Counted from the first letter of the stretch, positions 1 through 7,271 are shown. The stretch: DNA of 13,076 nucleotides from Thiotrichaceae bacterium UBA7359 (GCA_905182825.1 CAJJDJ010000068.1:1-13076); one strand, 5' to 3'. The notes: generated by a model from the letters alone, not told the origin. A program made the numbers and translations.

Positions 1-606
1 GATGTTGTCGAGGGTCCTGAAGTTGAGGATGATTATCACAACTTTGAAGCATTAAATATTCCCGAACACCATCCTGCCCGTGCTATGCATGATACCTTTT
101 ATTTTCCTGATGGAAGGTTACTTAGAACACATACTTCCTCAGTACAAATACGTGTGATGCAAAATGCTGAACCCCCTTTTCGTTTTATCGCACCTGGTCG
201 TGTCTATCGATGTGATTCTGACATGACTCACACTCCGATGTTTCATCAAATTGAAGGACTTATTGTAGATGAATCAGTGACTTTTGCAGACTTAAAAGGA
301 ATGTTGATTGATTTTCTCGAAATATTTTTTGGAAAAGAGTTAGACATACGTTTTCGACCTTCTTATTTTCCTTTTACCGAGCCTTCTGCGGAGGTTGACA
401 TAATGGGTGAAAGAGGGTGGTTAGAAGTGCTTGGTTGTGGGATGGTTCATCCAAGTGTATTAAAAAATGTGGGTGTTGATTCTGAAAAATATACTGGATT
501 AGCATTTGGCATGGGAGTAGAGCGTTTAGCTATGCTTTATTATGGTATAGACGACTTAAGAATGTTCTTTGATAACGATTTACGTTTTCTTAAGCAATTT
601 CACTGA
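1..606 (+). CDS. pheS: Phenylalanine--tRNA ligase alpha subunit, 5' end missing
   Basis: Catalytic alpha subunit of the cytoplasmic (alpha-beta)2 phenylalanyl-tRNA synthetase, which charges tRNA-Phe with phenylalanine. The frame is open from base 1, so the window cuts the gene. The 201 residues present correspond to about residue 127 to the end of the 327-residue E. coli protein; the N-terminal coiled coil and the start lie outside. Visible class II synthetase signatures are GPEVEDDYHNFEALNIP at the start, the motif 2 region (RFIAPGRVYR and THTPMFHQIEG), the phenylalanine-pocket stretch FTEPSAEVD, and motif 3 (AFGMGVERLAMLYYG). It ends in FLKQF like the E. coli protein. pheT follows after 15 bp, the usual pheST operon. 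Identification is by family resemblance over the whole visible length. Confidence 0.98.
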   Translation, partial: DVVEGPEVEDDYHNFEALNIPEHHPARAMHDTFYFPDGRLLRTHTSSVQIRVMQNAEPPFRFIAPGRVYRCDSDMTHTPMFHQIEGLIVDESVTFADLKGMLIDFLEIFFGKELDIRFRPSYFPFTEPSAEVDIMGERGWLEVLGCGMVHPSVLKNVGVDSEKYTGLAFGMGVERLAMLYYGIDDLRMFFDNDLRFLKQFH

Positions 607-621
607 AGAAGGTAGAGAAAT

Positions 622-2994
622 ATGAAATTCAGTGAAAAATGGTTAAGAGAGTTTATTAATCCGGATATAAATTCTGAGATGCTCATGCATCAATTAACCA
701 TGGCAGGTCTTGAAGTTGATGGTATTGAACCAGCATGTCCAAGTTTTGAAGGTTTAGTTATAGCAGAAGTTAAAACTGTATCTAAACATCCAAACGCAGA
801 TAAACTCCAAATTTGCGAAGTAGATTGTGGGGATGAAAATTTATTAACGATTGTTTGTGGCGCTGCTAATGTCAGACAAGGGATGCGGACAGTTTTGGCT
901 AAAGTAGGAGCGACTTTGCCAGGTATAGATGAATTGAAAATTGTTTCACTAAAAGGAGTTAGCTCAAGTGGGATGCTTTGCTCTGCCAAAGAAATCGGGT
1001 TGTCTGATGATCATAATGGAATTATCGATGTATCTATACATGAACCTATAGGAATGCATCTCAAAGAACTTATTGAAAGTAACGATAATATTATTGAAAT
1101 ATCGCTAACTCCTAATCGTGGAGATTGTTTGAGTCTTGTTGGTATTGCTCGTGAAGTCGCAGTCTTTAATAAAATCGATTTTAGTGTTCCTGAAGTTCAA
1201 TTGAGTGACGTAAATACCTCTACAGAACGAAATATCAAATTGACTGCATTCAAAGAATGTCCGAAATACCTTGGTAGAGTCATAGAAAATGTTGATGCAA
1301 CAGTCAAACCGCCACTTTGGTTGACTGAGAAGCTAAGACGATCAGGTGTTAGAAGCATTAATATAATTGTTGATATCACTAATTTTGTTATGCTTGAATT
1401 AGGTCAGCCTATGCATGCGTTTGATAATGACTTTTTACATGGTGATATCGAAGTTCGTCTGTCTAAATCTGGAGAAAAGATAAAATTACTTGACGAATCT
1501 CATGTTGACTTAAAATCTGGAACATTACTCATAACTGATGAATCGGGCCCAATAGCCATGGCTGGTGTTATGGGTGGATTTGAAAGTGCGGTGAACTTGA
1601 CGACAGCAAATATCTTTCTAGAAAGTGCCTTTTTCACTCCAAATTTTATTAGTGGAGAGGCCCGACAATATGGGCTGCATACAGAATCATCACATCGCTT
1701 TGAGCGGGGAGTAGATCCCGAACTTCAAGCTAAAGCGATAGAGCGTGCAACGCAATTAGTTATTAAAACATGTGGAGGTGAAGCAGGACGAATTACTGAA
1801 GTATTGAAAAATGAAGAATTACCAAAGAATTCTCAAGTTATTCTTCGAAAATCTCAGATAAAACGCATACTCGGTATTGAGTTTGAAAATCAATTCGTAA
1901 CAGAGACATTTATTAATTTAGAAATGCAATGCCATTATGAAAAAAACAAATGGATAACAGTTGCACCTTCACATCGCTTTGATATAAATATTGAAGTTGA
2001 TCTTATAGAAGAACTTGCACGAATTTATAGTTATGACGCTATTCCTGTTTCTGCCCCTAGCAATAAATTGAAAATGCATGTGCCAAATGAAAAACAAGAG
2101 ACGGTCAGGTGTATACGAGAAATCCTCATAAACCGTGATTATAATGAGGTTATTACGTATAGTTTTATCGACCCAAAACTAAATAAGTTGTTGCATAAAA
2201 AAGATAATTTATTAATTTCTAACCCTATAGCACCGGAATTCTCTGAAATGCGAACAAGTCTGCTATCAGGGTTACTAAAGACACTCCAATACAATATTAA
2301 GCGTCAGCAACAAAGAATTCGTATTTTTGAAACGGGCTTAGTTTTTAATAATAGAGAAGATCTCAAACAAGAATCTCATATTGCCGGATTAATAACTGGA
2401 AATATTAACGAAAAAGAGTGGGGTAAAGAAAATATTCTAACTGATTTCTATGATGTAAAGCGTGATGTTCAGACATTTGCTTCTTCCTTAGTTCACACTA
2501 GTGATATTGAGTTGCTTCCAAGTACATCAAAAATACTACATCCTGGACAGGCGGTTGATTTGATTGTGAAAGGCGAAAATGCGGGTTATTACGGACGTTT
2601 ACACCCTAAAATATGTACTGAATTGAATATTCCTATAAATATATATATATTTGAAATTGTTATAAATAAAATTTTAAAAAAGAAAAAAACATGCTTCAAA
2701 AAAATTTCAAAATATCCATCAGTAAAGAGAGATATTTCAATAATAATCTCTGATGAGATTCGATTCGAAGATGTTATGAAATGTGCTGAAAATTATGGAA
2801 CGAATTTATTATTAAACGTAGAGTTATTTGATGTATATCAAGGTGAAAGCATTGAAAAAGGCAAAAAAAGTCTAGCTTTACGCTTGACCTTTCAAGCAAC
2901 TTCTAGCACTCTTACAGATGAAGTGATTGAAGCTATCATGAAAAAATTGGTCGCAAGTCTAAATAATAATTTCGGTGCAAAACTGAGAGACTAA
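622..2994 (+). CDS. pheT: Phenylalanine--tRNA ligase beta subunit
   Basis: Beta subunit of phenylalanyl-tRNA synthetase, the partner of PheS; it carries tRNA-binding and editing modules. At 790 aa it is close to the E. coli length (795). Domains in order: an N-terminal piece beginning KFSEKWLREF, an EMAP/OB-type tRNA-binding domain (about 39-148, including SKHPNADKLQICEVD), the B3/B4 editing domain (about 212-385, with the LGQPMHAFD stretch), B5 (about 400-470), a catalytic-like domain, and a C-terminal ferredoxin-fold anticodon-binding domain starting near residue 698 (YPSVKRDISIII). The ATG is preceded by AAGG at 609-612. ihfA starts one base after the stop codon, so the genes are probably cotranscribed. 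No sign of truncation. Confidence 0.98.
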   Translation: MKFSEKWLREFINPDINSEMLMHQLTMAGLEVDGIEPACPSFEGLVIAEVKTVSKHPNADKLQICEVDCGDENLLTIVCGAANVRQGMRTVLAKVGATLPGIDELKIVSLKGVSSSGMLCSAKEIGLSDDHNGIIDVSIHEPIGMHLKELIESNDNIIEISLTPNRGDCLSLVGIAREVAVFNKIDFSVPEVQLSDVNTSTERNIKLTAFKECPKYLGRVIENVDATVKPPLWLTEKLRRSGVRSINIIVDITNFVMLELGQPMHAFDNDFLHGDIEVRLSKSGEKIKLLDESHVDLKSGTLLITDESGPIAMAGVMGGFESAVNLTTANIFLESAFFTPNFISGEARQYGLHTESSHRFERGVDPELQAKAIERATQLVIKTCGGEAGRITEVLKNEELPKNSQVILRKSQIKRILGIEFENQFVTETFINLEMQCHYEKNKWITVAPSHRFDINIEVDLIEELARIYSYDAIPVSAPSNKLKMHVPNEKQETVRCIREILINRDYNEVITYSFIDPKLNKLLHKKDNLLISNPIAPEFSEMRTSLLSGLLKTLQYNIKRQQQRIRIFETGLVFNNREDLKQESHIAGLITGNINEKEWGKENILTDFYDVKRDVQTFASSLVHTSDIELLPSTSKILHPGQAVDLIVKGENAGYYGRLHPKICTELNIPINIYIFEIVINKILKKKKTCFKKISKYPSVKRDISIIISDEIRFEDVMKCAENYGTNLLLNVELFDVYQGESIEKGKKSLALRLTFQATSSTLTDEVIEAIMKKLVASLNNNFGAKLRD

Positions 2995-2995
2995 T

Positions 2996-3295
2996 ATGGC
3001 AGCACTGACAAAAGCAGAAATGGCAGAAAAATTATACGAAGAACTTGGCTTAAATAAACGTGAAGCCAAAGAAATCGTGGAAATGTTCTTTGAAGAAATT
3101 CGTGCCGCTCTAGAAACAGGAAACCAAGTCAAACTTTCTGGATTTGGAAATTTTGATTTAAGAGATAAGAGTCAACGCCCCGGTCGTAATCCAAAGACAG
3201 GAGAAGAGATTCCTATCAGTGCTCGTCGTGTAGTGACATTTCGTCCCGGTCAAAAATTAAAGGCAAGAGTAGAAGCGTATGCTGGAAGCGTCTAA
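2996..3295 (+). CDS. ihfA: Integration host factor subunit alpha
   Basis: DNA-bending nucleoid protein that pairs with IhfB (not in this window) to bend specific sites in replication, recombination and transcription. The 99 residues match the E. coli length and follow it almost throughout: ALTKAEMAEKLYEELGL at the N-terminus, LSGFGNFDLRDK in the body, and the beta-arm GRNPKTGEEIPI, whose Pro66 corresponds to the intercalating Pro65 of E. coli IhfA (one extra Ala sits near the N-terminus here). Position directly after pheT is the usual gammaproteobacterial arrangement. Its last 17 bp overlap the start of the following MerR-type gene, suggesting translational coupling. Confidence 0.98.
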   Translation: MAALTKAEMAEKLYEELGLNKREAKEIVEMFFEEIRAALETGNQVKLSGFGNFDLRDKSQRPGRNPKTGEEIPISARRVVTFRPGQKLKARVEAYAGSV

Positions 3296-3635
3296 TAATA
3301 GTGAGTTACCGGCAATACCCGGTAAACGTTATTTTACGATAGGGGAAGTTAGTGACCTCTGTGTTGTAAAGCCACATGTCTTGCGATATTGGGAACAAGA
3401 ATTTCCATCACTCAAGCCGATAAAACGACGTGGTAATCGTCGGTATTATCAGCGTCAAGATGTGATTCTGATCAGACAAATAAAAGGTTTGCTGTATGAA
3501 CAAGGTTTCACTATTGGAGGAGCCCGGCAGCGACTAACTGGTGATGAAGCAAAAGATGATTCAAACCAAAGCCAGCAAATTATCAAACAATTAAGGTCTG
3601 AGCTAGAAGAAGTTTTAGATCTGTTACGACGTTAA
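3279..3635 (+). CDS. MerR-family DNA-binding regulator (ihfA-linked type)
   Basis: Small cytoplasmic regulator of 118 aa. Residues about 17-85 form a MerR-type winged helix-turn-helix: FTIGEVSDLC, then VLRYWEQEFPSLKP, then the wing RRGNRRYYQRQDV. A short charged helix suited to a dimerisation coiled coil follows (IKQLRSELEEVLDLLRR). There is no C-terminal effector domain and no metal-binding Cys pattern, so the signal it senses, if any, cannot be read from the sequence. It overlaps ihfA by 17 bp and lies just upstream of tRNA-Pro, the arrangement known in many gammaproteobacteria. Its targets are unknown to me. The start is supported by the coupling and by family-like N-terminal length, not by a strong Shine-Dalgarno site. 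Confidence 0.9.
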   Translation: MLEASNNSELPAIPGKRYFTIGEVSDLCVVKPHVLRYWEQEFPSLKPIKRRGNRRYYQRQDVILIRQIKGLLYEQGFTIGGARQRLTGDEAKDDSNQSQQIIKQLRSELEEVLDLLRR

Positions 3636-3681
3636 TTTGTTTATTAACACAGACCAGTTAGTTTTTATATCCCTCAATTTT

Positions 3682-3727
3682 AGAATATGAACTACTAAAT
3701 TTATAGAGCGGTTAAATCTCATATTCT
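3682..3727. repeat. 9-bp perfect inverted repeat upstream of tRNA-Pro
   Basis: AGAATATGA at 3682-3690 is exactly complementary to TCATATTCT at 3719-3727, with 28 nt between. It lies in the 119-bp spacer between the MerR gene and tRNA-Pro. A transcript crossing it could fold into a long-loop hairpin, but no T-tract follows, so it is not a clear terminator. Function unknown. Confidence 0.4.
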
Positions 3728-3754
3728 TAGTTGTATCATTTGATAAACAAAGAA

Positions 3755-3831
3755 CGGGGCGTAGCGCAGCTTGGTAGCGCACCTGCATGGGGTGCAGGGG
3801 GTCGGAGGTTCGAATCCTCTCGTCCCGACCA
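3755..3831 (+). tRNA. tRNA-Pro, anticodon GGG
   Basis: A 77-nt cloverleaf with an encoded CCA end (3829-3831). The acceptor stem pairs CGGGGCG (3755-3761) with CGTCCCG, including one G-U pair. The D stem is GCGC/GCGC around AGCTTGGTA. The anticodon stem CCTGC/GCAGG encloses the loop ATGGGGT, with anticodon GGG at 3789-3791 and G at position 37. The T arm is GGAGG-TTCGAAT-CCTCT. Overall it closely follows E. coli tRNA-Pro(GGG), which reads CCC and CCU codons. Its position after the ihfA-linked MerR gene is the normal gammaproteobacterial one. I saw no duplicated 3' end downstream that would mark an integrated element. No convincing promoter was found upstream. Confidence 0.98.
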
Positions 3832-3891
3832 TAATAAATTGTGGTACTAATTAATTTAGAATTAGCATTAAACAATGCAGATCAAAATATC

Positions 3892-4407
3892 ATGAAAAAA
3901 TCTATATTAATTCTCTTTATGCTGATGACTATATTGCAAATTGCTGCATGTAGAAAAGAGACTGATCCAGTAAAGGCATTTGAAAATGGTGATTATGAAA
4001 CCGCATTTATATTGTGGATGCCGCTGGCTGAAAAAGGTGATGCAAATGCGCAGAATTATTTAGGTATAATTTACTATTTAGGTTTTGGTGTTCAAAGAGA
4101 CTATAAAAAAGCCGTCGAATGGTATGAGCGTGCAGCAAAAGCAGGGCATTCTGATGCTCAACGAAATTATGCCGATATGATTCACTTTGGACGCGGTGTT
4201 AAAAAAAGTAATAAGGAAGCTTACAAATGGTATTTTGCAGCGTCACAGCAAGGAAATATAAAAGCAACACGTCAGATTGGTGTCCTAGCTGCCTCTGGTA
4301 ATCTATCACCTAATCAGCAGATGTATGCAAAAATAGAAGCTAACGAATATATTCTTGATGAAGATAAACGATTCATGAGCCATGACACGTATATCGATAA
4401 AAAATAA
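3892..4407 (+). CDS. Sel1-repeat lipoprotein
   Basis: Predicted lipoprotein of 171 aa. I start it at the ATG at 3892, not at an in-frame GTG at 3841, because the 3892 start gives a textbook lipoprotein signal: MKKS, a hydrophobic stretch, then the lipobox IAAC with Cys20 as the lipidation site. The mature part carries about two to three Sel1/TPR-like repeats (residues about 30-130), seen as paired helices with A-x-x-WY-x-x-A-A and G-x-x-x-A-x-x-x-x-G patterns, for example AVEWYERAAKAG and AYKWYFAASQQG. Such repeats usually hold protein partners; no enzyme motif is present. Asp does not follow the Cys, so outer-membrane sorting is more likely. There is no good Shine-Dalgarno site. glmS begins 9 bp downstream, so the two may share a transcript. 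Confidence 0.85.
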   Translation: MKKSILILFMLMTILQIAACRKETDPVKAFENGDYETAFILWMPLAEKGDANAQNYLGIIYYLGFGVQRDYKKAVEWYERAAKAGHSDAQRNYADMIHFGRGVKKSNKEAYKWYFAASQQGNIKATRQIGVLAASGNLSPNQQMYAKIEANEYILDEDKRFMSHDTYIDKK

Positions 4408-4416
4408 ATAATTACT

Positions 4417-6249
4417 ATGTGTGGAATAGTCGGTGCGGTCGCTCAACGAGATGTTTCTCCAGTCTTACTCGAAGGTTTAAAGAGACTTGAATATCGAGGT
4501 TATGATTCAGCAGGATTGGCAGTAATGAGTCATGATAAAGAATTACAACGACTACGTGTTCAAGGAAAAGTTAATGAACTTTTTAAAGAACACCAAAAAT
4601 CTCCTCTAAATGGAACAACAGGTATTGCTCATACGCGTTGGGCCACACATGGTAAACCAAACGTCAAAAATGCTCACCCGCATATCTGCCATGACAAGGT
4701 AGCACTTGTGCATAATGGGATAATTGAAAACCATGAAGAATTGCGTAAAGAACAAATGGCATCAGGGTTTGAATTTAATTCAGAAACTGATACTGAGGTC
4801 GTCGTAAATGCAATCTATGAAGCATTGGAAAGTAGGCTTGATCTACTACATGCAGTCTTTAATACTACAAAAAAATTACAAGGTGCTTATGCTTTAGGTG
4901 TTATTAATAACACCGATCCAGGAAGACTGATAGCCGTAAAAAAGGGTAGTCCCTTAGTTATCGGTGTTGGCATTGGAGAATACTTTATTGCTTCAGATGT
5001 TTTTGCATTATTGCCTGTAACTCAAAAATTTATATTTTTAGAAGACGGTGATATCGCAGATATTACTCGTGATAAATTAACCATCTATGATTCAGAATTA
5101 AGCATTGTAGAGCGGTCAATTAAACTAACTGAATTAAACGCCGATATGGCTGATAAGGCGGGCTATCGCCATTACATGCTTAAGGAAATATTTTCGCAAC
5201 CAAATGCAATTGAGAAGTCATTAGAGCATCGTATTAAAGATGGCAAAATAATCACTAGTGAGTTTGGTCAAAATGCAGACTCAATATTTTCTCGAGTAAA
5301 GTCAGTTAAAATCGCCGCTTGTGGAACGAGTTATCATGCAGGTTTAATCGCTGCTTATTGGATGGAAGAAATCGCGCATATATCTTGTCACGTTGAAATT
5401 GCAAGTGAGTACAGATATAGAAAGTCGGTGGTGATTGATGACACCTTATTTGTTTCTATTTCTCAATCAGGCGAAACTGCAGACACACTAGCGGCACTAC
5501 ATCTAGCAAAGGAATCGAATTTTTTAAGTACTTTGGCTATCTGTAATGTAGCGGAAAGTTCTTTAACCAGAGACTCTGAACTTGTTTTTTTGACGCATGC
5601 AGGACCGGAAATTGGTGTTGCATCAACAAAGGCATTTACAACACAACTTGTCGCATTGTTCCTAATGGTCATTGCTATAGCAAAACATAATGGTCTTTCT
5701 AAAGAGTATGAGAAAATGATGATTAAGCAAGTTAAGAGCCTATCGGGGCGTGTAAGTCAATTGCTCCATCATAAAGACGAAATTGAAATTATGGCTAAAG
5801 ATTTCGCAGATAAGCATCATGCCTTATTTCTTGGCCGAGGCAGTTTCTTGCCTGTTGCTATGGAAGGGGCATTGAAGTTAAAAGAAATTTCTTACATCCA
5901 TGCCGAAGCTTATGCGGCTGGCGAACTCAAGCATGGTCCTTTAGCTTTAGTGGACGATGATATGCCGATTGTTGCTGTTGCGCCAAATAATAATCTTTTA
6001 GAAAAACTAAAATCTAATCTACAAGAAGTAAAAGCACGTGGTGGTAAGTTATATTTATTTGCAGACAAAGAAAGTGATGTAGAGTCTACGGAAGGTGTTT
6101 ATATTATTAACCTTAATGTGGACTATGATTTTATGGCCCCGATACTTCATACAATACCTTTACAATTATTAGCTTACTACGTCGCTGTAATCAAAGGGGC
6201 GGATATCGATCAGCCTAGAAATCTTGCAAAGTCTGTCACAGTGGAGTAG
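4417..6249 (+). CDS. glmS: Glutamine--fructose-6-phosphate aminotransferase (isomerizing)
   Basis: Makes glucosamine-6-phosphate from fructose-6-phosphate and glutamine, the first committed step to UDP-GlcNAc for peptidoglycan and LPS. At 610 aa it is one residue longer than the E. coli enzyme. The N-terminal class II glutaminase domain (to about 220) begins MCGIVGAV; Cys2 becomes the N-terminal nucleophile after Met removal. HTRWATHG and HNGIIENHEEL are typical of the glutamine site. Two SIS sugar-isomerase domains follow (about 290-425 and 460-600), with AACGTSYHAG, SISQSGETADT and EAYAAGELKHGPLAL. It ends in the family tail NLAKSVTVE with the catalytic Lys605. No Shine-Dalgarno site stands before the ATG. 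glmU is not adjacent. No glmS ribozyme is visible upstream, as expected for a gammaproteobacterium. Confidence 0.98.
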   Translation: MCGIVGAVAQRDVSPVLLEGLKRLEYRGYDSAGLAVMSHDKELQRLRVQGKVNELFKEHQKSPLNGTTGIAHTRWATHGKPNVKNAHPHICHDKVALVHNGIIENHEELRKEQMASGFEFNSETDTEVVVNAIYEALESRLDLLHAVFNTTKKLQGAYALGVINNTDPGRLIAVKKGSPLVIGVGIGEYFIASDVFALLPVTQKFIFLEDGDIADITRDKLTIYDSELSIVERSIKLTELNADMADKAGYRHYMLKEIFSQPNAIEKSLEHRIKDGKIITSEFGQNADSIFSRVKSVKIAACGTSYHAGLIAAYWMEEIAHISCHVEIASEYRYRKSVVIDDTLFVSISQSGETADTLAALHLAKESNFLSTLAICNVAESSLTRDSELVFLTHAGPEIGVASTKAFTTQLVALFLMVIAIAKHNGLSKEYEKMMIKQVKSLSGRVSQLLHHKDEIEIMAKDFADKHHALFLGRGSFLPVAMEGALKLKEISYIHAEAYAAGELKHGPLALVDDDMPIVAVAPNNNLLEKLKSNLQEVKARGGKLYLFADKESDVESTEGVYIINLNVDYDFMAPILHTIPLQLLAYYVAVIKGADIDQPRNLAKSVTVE

Positions 6250-6273
6250 TTTTGTGTGTACCAGTTATTTTTC

Positions 6274-6301
6274 AATTATGAACGAATTTATAATTATTTT
6301 T
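6274..6301 (+). terminator. Weak AT-rich hairpin after glmS, possible terminator
   Basis: AATTAT (6274-6279) pairs with ATAATT (6290-6295) across a 10-nt loop, followed by ATTTTT. It is 25 bp after the glmS stop. The stem is short and has no G-C pairs, so termination here is only a possibility. Confidence 0.25.
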
Positions 6302-6306
6302 AAATA

Positions 6307-6408
6307 ATGGATCCTTACAATAAATTAACAGTCGGTGAAAAATACCTACAAGCGAAACTATTCCGCGACGGTGGAGTAGAAGTCCAAGTATCATTTTCTA
6401 CTCTATAA
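6307..6408 (+). CDS. Possible 33-codon small ORF, unrecognised
   Basis: A short open frame between glmS and bfr, encoding 33 residues that begin MDPYNKLTVGEKYLQ and end VQVSFSTL. The amino-acid mix is more protein-like than expected from random AT-rich DNA (balanced charge, Gly-Gly, few rare residues). There is no Shine-Dalgarno site, and an in-frame stop lies one codon before the ATG. I do not recognise it. It could be a real small protein, the remnant of a larger gene, or chance. Confidence 0.25.
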   Translation: MDPYNKLTVGEKYLQAKLFRDGGVEVQVSFSTL

Positions 6409-6503
6409 CCACATTTAGAGTTGACTTAGGGTGACTTCGTATTTAGATAGAAAAAACACTCTACCTTTCATATTTTTAAATCTCAATAAGAACTAAAATT
6501 AGT

Positions 6504-6980
6504 CTACTCAGCCTCAAACATCTGTTCTTGTAAGTAGTTCTGAACTCCAGTCTGACTTATCAAGTGTTGTTGAGTTTCAATCCAAACAATATGTTCCTCG
6601 GTATCGTCCAGAATACTCTCTATAATATCTCGTGACACAAAGTCTTTTGAGGTTTCACATGATACAATTGCTTCTTTTAAACATTCTTGATTATTAATTT
6701 CCGCACCAATGTCCGCACTAAACATCTCTGGTACATTTTCACCTATTTTTAGTTTGCTCATATCTTGCATATTGGGCAAACCATCGAGCATCAAAATTCT
6801 TTCAATAAGTTTGTCGGCGTGTTTCATTTCTCCAATAGACTCATGATAAACTTTATCAGCCAGACGTAAGTACCCCCAATTCTTTAGCATGCGCGCATGT
6901 AAAAAATATTGGTTTATGGCAGTAAGTTCATTCTTTAATATGTCATTAAGATGTACTAAAACTTTTGCAACACCTTTCAT
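6504..6980 (-). CDS. bfr: Bacterioferritin
   Basis: Haem-containing iron-storage protein of the cytoplasm; subunits form a 24-mer shell that oxidises Fe(II) and stores it as mineral. At 158 aa it equals the E. coli length and aligns without gaps (MKG start, NELTAINQYFLHARM, YHESIGEMKHADKLIERIL, QNYLQ near the end). Ferroxidase ligands Glu18, Glu51, His54, Glu94 and His130 and haem-ligand Met52 are present. The sixth ligand of the E. coli protein, Glu127, is Thr here (codon at 6600-6602). The ATG has a clear Shine-Dalgarno site (GGAG, 7 nt upstream). It is divergent from bfd across a spacer with Fur-like sites, so iron-dependent control is likely. Only one bfr is in the window; whether a second subunit type exists elsewhere cannot be seen. 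Confidence 0.97.
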   Translation of the reverse strand: MKGVAKVLVHLNDILKNELTAINQYFLHARMLKNWGYLRLADKVYHESIGEMKHADKLIERILMLDGLPNMQDMSKLKIGENVPEMFSADIGAEINNQECLKEAIVSCETSKDFVSRDIIESILDDTEEHIVWIETQQHLISQTGVQNYLQEQMFEAE

Positions 6981-7004
6981 AGTCTTTCTCCAGATAAAAA
7001 CATT

Positions 7005-7020
7005 AAATGTATTTACATTT
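7005..7020. promoter_or_regulatory. Perfect 7-2-7 palindrome in the bfr leader
   Basis: AAATGTA-TT-TACATTT, a perfect inverted repeat centred about 32 bp upstream of the bfr ATG and just downstream of its predicted promoter. The symmetry and position fit an operator for a dimeric regulator, or a small hairpin in the mRNA leader upstream of the Shine-Dalgarno site. It does not match the Fur consensus, and I do not know its binding protein. Confidence 0.4.
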
Positions 7021-7052
7021 TGTGCGAACTATACGTTCTGTATCACATTGAG

Positions 7053-7081
7053 ATAATCCAACATTCGGTGTGTTATGTCAA
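7053..7081 (-). promoter_or_regulatory. Predicted sigma70-type promoter of bfr
   Basis: On the minus strand, TTGACA (7076-7081) is a perfect -35. A 17-bp spacer separates it from GATTAT (7053-7058), which matches 4 of 6 bases of the -10. Transcription would start near 7046, giving a leader of about 65 nt. The near-consensus Fur box at 7121-7139 lies about 40 bp upstream of the -35, so Fur there would not simply block this promoter. Confidence 0.5.
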
Positions 7082-7120
7082 CGTGAAAACAAAAAAAATC
7101 CTTATATTTCCTATAGTTAT

Positions 7121-7139
7121 GAGAATGAAAATCATTATC
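7121..7139. promoter_or_regulatory. Fur box, near consensus
   Basis: GAGAATGAAAATCATTATC matches 17 of 19 positions of the classic Fur box GATAATGATAATCATTATC. It sits between the divergent bfr and bfd genes, which fits iron-responsive control of one or both. The match is direct; binding is inferred. Confidence 0.75.
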
Positions 7140-7216
7140 AGTGTGATGCAATATACGGCATTATTTTTTGTATGCTGAAAATTGTTACGAGGTGTCATCT
7201 TCCCTAAAACATCATA

Positions 7217-7245
7217 TTGACAAACATGTAATCGCGAATGATAAT
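7217..7245 (+). promoter_or_regulatory. Strong sigma70-type promoter of bfd
   Basis: TTGACA (7217-7222, perfect -35), a 17-bp spacer, then GATAAT (7240-7245, 5 of 6 for the -10). Transcription would begin near 7252, about 20 nt before the chosen bfd ATG. A Fur-like site covers the -10, so Fur-Fe(II) would be expected to repress it when iron is plentiful. Confidence 0.7.
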
Positions 7246-7252
7246 TATTCTA
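7234..7252. promoter_or_regulatory. Second Fur-like site over the bfd -10
   Basis: The 19-mer starting GCGAATGATAATTATT matches 14 of 19 positions of the Fur consensus, including a run of nine at its centre. It exactly covers the -10 and start region of the bfd promoter, the classic position for repression. Confidence 0.55.
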
Positions 7253-7271
7253 AGAAATGTTTGGGGTCGCT

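Noticed and set aside
690..989. Minus-strand ORF of 99 codons inside pheT
   Set aside because: Lies wholly inside the strongly supported pheT frame; no family resemblance and no ribosome site.
3631..3648. GTTAAT-TTGTTT-ATTAAC hairpin over the MerR stop codon
   Set aside because: Perfect but A/T-dominated 6-bp stem with no T-tract directly after it; not called as a terminator.
3624..3875. Minus-strand ORF of 83 codons covering tRNA-Pro
   Set aside because: Its apparent protein (with RIRTSDPLHPMQVRYQAALRP-like text) is the reverse translation of the tRNA gene, a well-known spurious annotation.
3755..3891. Integration of a mobile element at tRNA-Pro
   Set aside because: No direct repeat of the tRNA 3' end, no integrase, and normal chromosomal genes on both sides.
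4408..4416. Possible glmS ribozyme/riboswitch before glmS
   Set aside because: The spacer is only 9 bp, and this ribozyme is a feature of Gram-positive bacteria, not gammaproteobacteria.
7026..7038. GAAC-TATAC-GTTC, resembling a LexA/DinR box
   Set aside because: The half-sites are five bases apart instead of the four of DinR or seven of the alphaproteobacterial LexA box, and bfr is not an SOS gene.
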